Below the pieces are notes generated by a model. The model was given only the letters and a program-made list of their open reading frames with translations, was not told where the DNA came from and searched no databases. Shown here one piece after another: positions 58,003 through 64,000 of a DNA stretch of 64,000 nucleotides (the first letter of the stretch is position 1; each line of letters opens with the position of its first letter). The DNA is taken from the NCBI RefSeq assembly GCF_003319125.1, contig NZ_QOHG01000007.1:62001-126000 (forward strand), in the 5' to 3' direction. The position numbers and the translations under genes were made by a program. The DNA is from Blastococcus sp. TF02A-26. GTDB lineage: Bacteria; Actinomycetota; Actinomycetes; Mycobacteriales; Geodermatophilaceae.

Positions 58003-59573
58003 GACGCCTCCCCCGCACCGGCGACCGAGGACGCGGCGACCGGCAGCCCGGCCGCGGCCGGCACCGCCGCCACGGCGCCGGGGTCGGGCGAGGAGCCGGG
58101 CTCCGGCGCCGGGGCCCGTCGGCCGCGGAGGCCCTCGCGCACCGCGGACCGGACCTCGCGGAGGTCGGCGCGGAACGGGCCCCAGACGGTGATCGCGAGG
58201 TAGGCGGCGGCACCTGCGCCGGCGGCGAGGACGAGGACGAGCGGCGCCGGGGCATCCCCCAGCAGCGCGGTCACCCCCGCCGACGCCGCGGCCACGACCC
58301 CGGTGACCGTCAGGACCCGCAGCGCGCCGGCCACCAGCTGGGCACGCGGGATCGGGGCCAGGCGGGACAGCCACCACAGGCTGATCGGCCAGGTCAGGGC
58401 CGGCGCGAGCGCGAACCCGGCGGCCAGGCCGACGACACCCCACGCGCTGCCGACGGCGATGGCGACCAGCCGGACGCCGGTCTCGAACAGCGAGAAGCGG
58501 GTCAGGGCACCGGTCAGCCCGCGGGACAGGTAGACCCAGTAACCGACGAAGGCCAGCGTCTGGCAGGCCCCGCCGACGGCCAGCCACCGCAGCAGCGGCA
58601 CCGTCTCGGTCCACCGGTCCCCCAGGAACACGGCGACGACCGGGCCGGCCGTCCCGACGACGATCCCCAGCCCGGCCACCAACGTGTACCCGAGCGCGAG
58701 CTGGCCCCGGCGGACGAACTCCGCCCACCGTCGCTCGTCGTCCTGCAGCCGGCCGAGCACCGGGAGCGCCACCTGCGTCGTCGGCACGCGCAGCTGCCCG
58801 AGCGGCACCATCAGCAGCTGGTGGACGCGGTTGTAGAGACCCAGGTCGGTGGCGCCGAACCGGGCGCCGATCAGCAGGCTGTCGGCGTTGCGGCCGGCGT
58901 AGCCGATCAGCTCGATGCCGACCAGGCCGGCCCCGAAGCGCAGGAGGTCGTCCATCGGGGTCCGGCGGGACGGCCGGCCGGGCAGCCAGCGGCCCGCGAC
59001 GACCACCGCGACGGTCATGACGCCGTACTGGACCAGCTGCTGGGTGACCAGCGCCCAGTACCCGGCGCCGCCGAGAGCGAGAGCGAGGGCCACCCCGAGG
59101 CCGGCCAGCGGCGCCAGCACGTCGGCCAGGGCGAGGACCCCGAACCGCATCCGGCGGGTCAGGTCCGCCCGGTACTGGGCGGCGACCCCGCTGAGCACGA
59201 ACACCCAGGCCAGCGCCCGTGTCATGTCCTCGAGCTCGGTCCGGTCGAACAGCGCCGCGACCAGCGGCGCAGCGAGGAACGCCGCGGTCGAGAGCACCGC
59301 CCCCAGCGCGGTGCTGATCCAGAAGAGGTTGGTCCGCTGCGCCGCCGAGAGCTGCCGGGCGCGGATGGCGGCCGTGGTCAGTCCCAGGTCGCGGAAGACC
59401 TCGGCGACGCCGATCACGGCCACGACCATCGCGAGCAGGCCGTAGTCGCCGGGCGCCAGCAGGCGGGCGAGCAGGAGCACGGAGAGGACCTGGATGCCGA
59501 TCCGGAGGCCCTGGCCGGCCACCGACACCACGATCCCCCGTGCCGCGCGGGTGCCGAGGTCGTGGGTGGGCAT
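57987..59573 (-). CDS. Polysaccharide flippase (Wzx, MOP family)
   Basis: An ATG at 59573 starts a 528-aa protein with about twelve to fourteen membrane helices; the opening GLRIGIQVLSVLLLARLLAPGDYGLLAMV is the standard Wzx/lipopolysaccharide-export start, and LGLYNRVHQLLMVPLGQL is typical of the centre. The C-terminal ~45 residues are Ala/Pro/Gly-rich. It moves undecaprenyl-linked repeat units across the membrane. Start of the leftward wzx-wzy-wzc-wzb operon. Confidence 0.92.
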   Translation of the reverse strand: MPTHDLGTRAARGIVVSVAGQGLRIGIQVLSVLLLARLLAPGDYGLLAMVVAVIGVAEVFRDLGLTTAAIRARQLSAAQRTNLFWISTALGAVLSTAAFLAAPLVAALFDRTELEDMTRALAWVFVLSGVAAQYRADLTRRMRFGVLALADVLAPLAGLGVALALALGGAGYWALVTQQLVQYGVMTVAVVVAGRWLPGRPSRRTPMDDLLRFGAGLVGIELIGYAGRNADSLLIGARFGATDLGLYNRVHQLLMVPLGQLRVPTTQVALPVLGRLQDDERRWAEFVRRGQLALGYTLVAGLGIVVGTAGPVVAVFLGDRWTETVPLLRWLAVGGACQTLAFVGYWVYLSRGLTGALTRFSLFETGVRLVAIAVGSAWGVVGLAAGFALAPALTWPISLWWLSRLAPIPRAQLVAGALRVLTVTGVVAAASAGVTALLGDAPAPLVLVLAAGAGAAAYLAITVWGPFRADLREVRSAVREGLRGRRAPAPEPGSSPDPGAVAAVPAAAGLPVAASSVAGAGEASCPAR

Positions 59574-59767
59574 CGCTGTCTCTCGTCCGGGACCGCGGCC
59601 GCACCGGCCTCGGGAGCGATCGCATACAAGCACGGCCCGGTGCCGGAAGGGCCCGGTCGGCGGCGGTCGCTCACCCCAAGGGGCGAGGACCGGCGGCGCT
59701 CCGAGCGGCAGGATGGACGGGTCCGCCCGACCCCGCCGGGGTCGTTCCTCAGGCTCCTGGAGATCCC
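59574..59767. promoter_or_regulatory. Divergent promoter region of the exopolysaccharide operons, with a CACCCCAAGGGG palindrome
   Basis: The 194 bases separate wzx from a divergent glycosyltransferase gene. CACCCCAAGGGG at 59672-59683 is near the middle, the cleanest copy of the recurring motif. CGCATACAAGC at 59621-59631 could be a -10 for one direction. Confidence 0.45.
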
Positions 59768-60796
59768 GTGCAGAGCAGTCCGCCGGACGGACGGCCGTTC
59801 ACCGTGCTGCAGTCGTTCCCGGAACCGCGGCCGACCACGAACCCCTACGTCGTCATGCTCCGGGACGCCCTCGACGAGGTGCCGGGCACCCGGGTGCTGA
59901 CCTTCACCTGGCGGCGCGCGCTGACCGCCCGGTACGACGCATTCCACGCCCACTGGCCCGAGGTGCTGGTCGACGGGGCGAGCCCGGTCAAGAAGGCCGT
60001 CCGCCAGGTGCTGTTCGCCCTCTTCCTGCTCCGGCTGAGGCTCACCCGCCGGCCGCTGGTCCGGACCGTCCACAACCTCGAGCTGCCGGCGGGCATCTCC
60101 CGCCGCGAGGTCGCGCTGCTGCGCTGGGCCGAGCGCTGGACGACGCTGCGCATCCGGATCAACGAGACCACCGAGCTCGACGGCGGCACGCCGGTCGAGA
60201 CGGTCGTGCACGGCCACTACCGCGACTGGTACGCGCCGCACCCCCGGCGGGAGCGCCGCCGGGGCCGGCTGTCCTTCGTCGGCCAGGTGCGGCACTACAA
60301 GGGCGTGGACGGGTTGATCGACGCCTTCCGGCAGACGACCGACGACGAGCTCACCCTGCGCGTCGCCGGCCGGCCGACCTCGGCCGAGCTGGCGACGCGG
60401 CTGCGGTCGGCGGCCGGACCGGACCCGCGGATCACGCTGGCCCTGGACTTCCTGACCGACGCCGAGCTGGTGGCCGAGGTCTCCGAGGCCGAGCTGGTGG
60501 TGCTGCCCTACCGGGAGATGCACAACTCCGGGGGCGCGCTGGCCGCGCTGTCGCTGGACACCCCGGTGCTGGTGCCGGACAACGCGGCCAACCGCCGGCT
60601 CGCCCAGGAGGTGGGCCCCGGCTGGGTCCACACCTTCCGCCCGCCGCTCAGCGGGGACGACCTGACCGGGACGCTCGCACGGCTGCGCGCGCAGCCCCCG
60701 GCGGCCCCGCCGGACCTGTCCCGGCGCGAGTGGGTCGACGCGGGCCGGGCGCACGCGGCCGCCTACCGGCGGGCGGGCGCCGCCCTGCGCCGCTGA
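59768..60796 (+). CDS. Glycosyltransferase (GT4-like)
   Basis: A GTG at 59768 has GGAG upstream. The 342-aa protein has TVLQSFPEPRPTTNPYVVML, a DAFHAHWPEVLVDG segment and VRTVHNLELP in the N-terminal domain, and LSFVGQVRHYKGVDGLIDAF then VVLPYREMHNSGGALAALSL in the C-terminal domain. This fits actinobacterial exopolysaccharide GT4 enzymes. Lone rightward gene between wzx and the deacetylase, convergent with the latter. Confidence 0.88.
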   Translation: MQSSPPDGRPFTVLQSFPEPRPTTNPYVVMLRDALDEVPGTRVLTFTWRRALTARYDAFHAHWPEVLVDGASPVKKAVRQVLFALFLLRLRLTRRPLVRTVHNLELPAGISRREVALLRWAERWTTLRIRINETTELDGGTPVETVVHGHYRDWYAPHPRRERRRGRLSFVGQVRHYKGVDGLIDAFRQTTDDELTLRVAGRPTSAELATRLRSAAGPDPRITLALDFLTDAELVAEVSEAELVVLPYREMHNSGGALAALSLDTPVLVPDNAANRRLAQEVGPGWVHTFRPPLSGDDLTGTLARLRAQPPAAPPDLSRREWVDAGRAHAAAYRRAGAALRR

Positions 60797-60820
60797 ACCC
60801 GGCCGGCCTGCGCGCCGCCG

Positions 60821-61570
60821 TCAGCGGCTGAAGCGCGCCTCGCGGACGGCGGTCCCGGCGTCCAGGACCTCCCCGAGCGAGCGGGCGCGCAACCCGTCGG
60901 CGGCGTACCCGGCGAGCACGTCGGTGACCAGCCGGCCGCGGTCCAGGTCCGGCGCCGGACCGTCGAACGCGCCGTCCTCGGGGCCGGCGAAGCCGTCGTG
61001 GGCCAGCACGACCGCGCCGCGGCGGGCGCCCTCTCGCGCCTTGGCCAGCCGCTGCTCGTGGGTCGCCTCACGCCAGTCCCAGGTCGTCGGCCCCCACAGC
61101 ACCGGGGTCAGCCCGGCCCGGGTGGCCGCGCGCCAGGTGCGCGGGGTCTGCCGCCCGTACGGCGGCCGGTACCAGCGCACGGCACGACCGGCGGCGTCCT
61201 CGAGCTCGGCGCGGCCGGCGCGGAGCGTGGGCGCGACCTCCCCGGGCGGCAGATCGGGGAGGGCGCGGTGGTCCACGCCGTGCAGCGCGACCTCGTGCCC
61301 GGCGGCGACCAGCTCGTCGAGCAGGCCCCGGTGCCGACGCACGCGAGTCAGCAGCACGAAGAAGGTCGCGGTGGCCCCGGCGTCGGCCAGGGCGGCGAGG
61401 ACCCGGTCGGTCCCACCCGGTTCGGGCCCGTCGTCGAAGGTGAGGGCCACGACGGGGTCGGCCGTGCGCACCTCGACGACGGAGCCGACCGCGCGCCCCG
61501 CGGTGCGGCGGCCCGCCGTCAGCGCGCCCCGGCGGGCGGCCCGCAGCACGCTCCCGGCCGACGGCGTCAT
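60821..61570 (-). CDS. Polysaccharide deacetylase (NodB family)
   Basis: The ATG at 61570 overlaps the glycosyltransferase stop (ATGA). The 249-aa protein has motif 1 ALTFDDGPEPGG, metal motif LHGVDHR in the place of H-x3-H, motif 3 RWYRPPYGR, and late motif VVLAHDGF, with no strong signal peptide but a basic head. It removes N- or O-acetyl groups from a glycan; a cytoplasmic location would imply action on a lipid-linked precursor. Confidence 0.9.
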   Translation of the reverse strand: MTPSAGSVLRAARRGALTAGRRTAGRAVGSVVEVRTADPVVALTFDDGPEPGGTDRVLAALADAGATATFFVLLTRVRRHRGLLDELVAAGHEVALHGVDHRALPDLPPGEVAPTLRAGRAELEDAAGRAVRWYRPPYGRQTPRTWRAATRAGLTPVLWGPTTWDWREATHEQRLAKAREGARRGAVVLAHDGFAGPEDGAFDGPAPDLDRGRLVTDVLAGYAADGLRARSLGEVLDAGTAVREARFSR

Positions 61571-62577
61571 CGCGCCGCCACCCGCGCCAGCCGCCAGCGC
61601 CGCCCCTGCCGGGCGTACTCCTCGTAGACCACCCCGAGCGCTCCCCCGACCATGCCGGCCCCGCGGAACGCCGCACGGGCGCCGCGGGCCTGGTGCCGGT
61701 CCGAGCGGACCGCAGCGCCCAGCGTCCAGCGCGCCGCGCCACCGCCCAGCCGCAGCAGCCCGCCGCCGAGCGCGCGCGCACGGACCCGCAGGCGCGCCCC
61801 GGCGCCGCCGGCGAGCCGCAGCTCCACGAGCGCGGCGGTGTTCCCGTGGCTCCAGGCCCGGGTGAGCAGCCACCGGCGGGTCAGCCGCTCGGCCGGCACG
61901 CGGTCGACGGCGACGGACTCGTCGCACCAGACCAGCTGCCGTCCCGCCGCCACCAGCGACCTGCTGAAGAGGTTGTCCTCCCCGCCGCCGAGCCCGAGCG
62001 CCGACTCGAACCGCGTGCCCGAGGCGCGCACCTGCTCCAGGTCGAGGAGCAGGTTGCCCGTCGCGGCGACCGGCACCGGGGTGCCGGTCGGCATCCGCGG
62101 TCGGTCCCACAGCCCGCCGGCGACGACCCACGGGTGGACGGGGCCGGAGAACTCGGCCGACACCCGGCCCACGACCGCCGCGGCCTCCGACGCGGCCCAG
62201 GTGGCCAGCAGCGTCTCGAGCCAGCCGGCGAGGGGTCGCTCGTCGTCGTCGATGAAGACCAGCAGCCGGGAGCCGGCCGCCTCGTCGAGCGCGCGGTTGC
62301 GCACCGCGGCGATCCCGGGCGTGGGCTCGGCCACGTACCGCACGCCGGGCACGGCGGCCGCCACGGCCGCGGCGCTGCGCGCCGGGTCGTTGTCGACGAC
62401 GAGGACGTCGACGGCATGTCCGCCGGCGGCCGTCACCCCGGCCGCGTGCTCGAGCACCCGCGGCAGGAGATCGCGCAGGTCCTCGGGACGGCGGAAGGTG
62501 GGCACGGCGACGGTGACCGGCACCCGGCCCTCAGCGGTCGTCCCGGGAGTCGCGGGGGACGCGGTCGCAACGGTCAC
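61567..62577 (-). CDS. Glycosyltransferase family 2 protein
   Basis: The 336-aa product has a GT-A fold start VTVAVPTFRRPEDLRDLLPR, DVLVVDNDP, GIAAVRNRALDEA and the metal-binding LLVFIDDDERP, then GGEDNLFSRSLVAAG. Inverting enzyme of repeat-unit synthesis. Coupled to the deacetylase by a four-base overlap; 12 bases after the next GT2 gene. Confidence 0.92.
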   Translation of the reverse strand: MTVATASPATPGTTAEGRVPVTVAVPTFRRPEDLRDLLPRVLEHAAGVTAAGGHAVDVLVVDNDPARSAAAVAAAVPGVRYVAEPTPGIAAVRNRALDEAAGSRLLVFIDDDERPLAGWLETLLATWAASEAAAVVGRVSAEFSGPVHPWVVAGGLWDRPRMPTGTPVPVAATGNLLLDLEQVRASGTRFESALGLGGGEDNLFSRSLVAAGRQLVWCDESVAVDRVPAERLTRRWLLTRAWSHGNTAALVELRLAGGAGARLRVRARALGGGLLRLGGGAARWTLGAAVRSDRHQARGARAAFRGAGMVGGALGVVYEEYARQGRRWRLARVAAR

Positions 62578-62589
62578 GCGTCCATCCCA

Positions 62590-63606
62590 TCACCGCGGAA
62601 CCGGCGCGCGCCTCCCCCCAACGGGCGGGGAGGAGGGCCGGCGGACCAGGGCGGCGAGGGCGACGCCCGCACCCTCCAGGCTGCCGCGGAGCACGGCCAG
62701 CAGTGGTCGCGGCGACCGCAGCAGCTGCCGGCGCCCGCCGCGCAGCAGGATCTCCCAGCTGACCCGCGGGGTGCGCACCAGCCACCCGAGCACCTGGCGC
62801 CGGGGCAGGTTGCGGGCGGCGAAGACGAGGCGGTTGCGGCAGTTGTAGCGGTAGTAGAGGTCGGACTTCGCCGTCCCCTCCCGCTCGCCCTGCGTGCCGC
62901 CCTCGTCGTGCACGGCGACCAGGTCGGAGCGGACCACGAGGGATCCGCCGGCCGCCAGCGCCCGGTGGCTGAGGTCGACGTCCTCCCAGTAGAGGAAGTA
63001 GTCCTCGGCGAACCCGCCCAGCCGGTCCACCATCTCCGCCGACACGACCAGGCAGGCCCCGGTCAGCCAGTCCTCGACCGGCCCCGTCGACCGGGCGGGG
63101 CTGCCGGGGGCGCCGGTACGCCCGTCCCGCAGCCCGACGGTGGACCCGGCGAAGACCGTGGCGCCCGAGGAGTCGACGATCCGGGGGGCCAGGAGGGCCC
63201 GCGGCTCGGCGAGGCTCGCCGCGCGCAGCGCGGCGAGCACCTCCGGGGTCACCGAGGCGTCGGGGTTGAGGCAGCAGAAGGTGACGCAGCCCAGCTCCCG
63301 GGCGCGGGCGATGCCGGCGTTGGACGCGACCCCGAAGCCCCGGTTGTCCGGCAGGCCGACCAGCTCCCAGCCGTGCGCGGCGGCCAGCTCCCCCACCGCC
63401 GCCCGCTCCTGCACGGTGCTGAGGTTGTCGACGACCACGACACGGACGTCGGGCCCGAGCGGACCGGCCGCGGCGAGGTTGCGCCGCAGCAGGCCGCTGG
63501 ACCCGTAGTTGACCACCACCACCCCGAGCATCGGACGATCATCGCCCGGGCCCGGGCCCCGCCGCCGCACCCGAGGTACCGGCGCGGCGGCGGCGAGGTC
63601 GGTCAC
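62590..63606 (-). CDS. Glycosyltransferase family 2 protein (rhamnosyltransferase-like)
   Basis: Two starts are possible: GTG 63606, which overlaps the upstream stop as GTGA, and ATG 63531, which fits the usual family length (MLGVVVVNYGSSGLL). Neither has a strong ribosome binding site. The core has VVVVDNLST, GFGVASNAGIARA, CLNPDASV, LTGACLVVS and FLYWEDVDLSHRA, typical of dTDP-rhamnosyltransferase-like GT2 enzymes. A hydrophilic basic C-terminus follows. Confidence 0.88.
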   Translation of the reverse strand: MTDLAAAAPVPRVRRRGPGPGDDRPMLGVVVVNYGSSGLLRRNLAAAGPLGPDVRVVVVDNLSTVQERAAVGELAAAHGWELVGLPDNRGFGVASNAGIARARELGCVTFCCLNPDASVTPEVLAALRAASLAEPRALLAPRIVDSSGATVFAGSTVGLRDGRTGAPGSPARSTGPVEDWLTGACLVVSAEMVDRLGGFAEDYFLYWEDVDLSHRALAAGGSLVVRSDLVAVHDEGGTQGEREGTAKSDLYYRYNCRNRLVFAARNLPRRQVLGWLVRTPRVSWEILLRGGRRQLLRSPRPLLAVLRGSLEGAGVALAALVRRPSSPPVGGRRAPVPR

Positions 63607-64000
63607 GGCCGCGGCGGCACCGCGCCCGGGACGCCGACCCACAGGTCGTCGAACCGGACCACGATGGGACCCGTGGCGCTGCCCGAGGCGTACTGCTGGA
63701 AGAACACCGCGCCCGGCCGCTGCAGCGCAGCGGTGGTGTCGGTCCGGGTCATCGCCCAGGCCGCCGGCTCGTCGGTGCCCGCCCGCCAGACCTTGGCCCG
63801 CAGCGTGGTGGTGCCGCTGCCGGTCGCCTCGTAGCGGACGACGAGCGTGGTGCCGGGGACGTAGGTGCCGTCCAACCGGTAGCCGTCGAGCACCGTCTCC
63901 ACGCCGTCCACGTAGCGGGTCAGCATCACGTCCACCGTGCCGTTGGGGAAGAACCCCATCTTGACGCGGTAGTCGCTGGCGCCGACCCGGCGCGCACCGA
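63603..64000 (-). CDS. C-terminal part of a jelly-roll (concanavalin-like) protein, cut by window edge
   Basis: Only about 132 residues are present. They alternate strands: DYRVKMGFFPNGTVDV, LTRYVDGVETVL, TTLVVRYEATGSGTTTL, AKVWRAGTDEPAAW, ending VRFDDLWVGVPGAV. This is the pattern of lectin-like LamG/DUF1349 domains at the end of secreted proteins. In this cluster it is probably a surface or glycan-binding protein. The start lies beyond the window. Confidence 0.7.
   Translation of the reverse strand, partial: GARRVGASDYRVKMGFFPNGTVDVMLTRYVDGVETVLDGYRLDGTYVPGTTLVVRYEATGSGTTTLRAKVWRAGTDEPAAWAMTRTDTTAALQRPGAVFFQQYASGSATGPIVVRFDDLWVGVPGAVPPRP

Noticed and set aside
62612..62630. A CCCCCCAACGGGCGGGG sequence as a full member of the CACCC palindrome family
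   Set aside because: It lies in the 3' coding end of a glycosyltransferase gene and matches poorly; kept only as a weak candidate.

Overview
The window is very GC-rich, has almost no T or A at third codon positions, and uses many GTG starts with GGAGG-type ribosome binding sites. Gene content points to a free-living actinobacterium: an ESX-type type VII secretion locus, and the gene string mazG - surA-like lipoprotein - eno - divIC - DUF501 - ppx - udg. A Geodermatophilaceae-like or related terrestrial actinobacterium is my guess from style and gene content; nothing here proves a genus.

Region 1 (1-29.8 kb) is an ESX/T7SS island. Two operons diverge near 17.9 kb. eccD-eccB and two WXG100 genes read left. 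eccC, an exported helical protein, a proline-rich exported protein, eccE and an unknown gene read right. Left of the WXG100 pair lies mycP, whose product has lost every catalytic residue. Divergent from mycP is an operon of a YbaB-like gene, a small WXG gene and an 11-kb open frame (11800-764, minus). That frame begins with a WXG100-like export domain. It then strings together at least five different toxin-like domains and a large membrane-segment module with no in-frame stop. Five or six small immunity-like genes, each with its own ribosome binding site, are nested inside it, all in the same +1 frame. This multi-toxin array with embedded immunity genes is the most unusual thing in the window. 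The island closes with an SseB-like gene pair and an EccA-like AAA+ ATPase whose N-terminal half is a parallel beta-helix. Two EspI-like MinD/ParA ATPases follow it.

Region 2 (32.5-49.5 kb) is mostly chromosomal housekeeping. It holds a DUF2252 protein, an SGNH hydrolase, a methyltransferase, a thiolase, a Bax-inhibitor-1 membrane protein, an odd UAA-anticodon tRNA, family-5 uracil-DNA glycosylase, Ppx/GppA, DUF501, DivIC/FtsB, enolase, a small membrane protein, MazG, a SurA-like lipoprotein, a hexapeptide acetyltransferase and Mfd.

Region 3 (49.6-64 kb) is a Wzx/Wzy-type exopolysaccharide cluster. It contains a membrane acyltransferase, a cytidylyltransferase with a CDP-alcohol phosphotransferase, a 2OG-Fe(II) oxygenase, four glycosyltransferases, a Wzb-like phosphatase, a Wzc-like chain-length/tyrosine-kinase protein, a Wzy-like polymerase, a Wzx flippase, a polysaccharide deacetylase, and the end of a jelly-roll protein cut by the window edge. 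A palindrome of the form CACCC(C/G)AAGGG recurs in several intergenic regions here and may be a shared operator.
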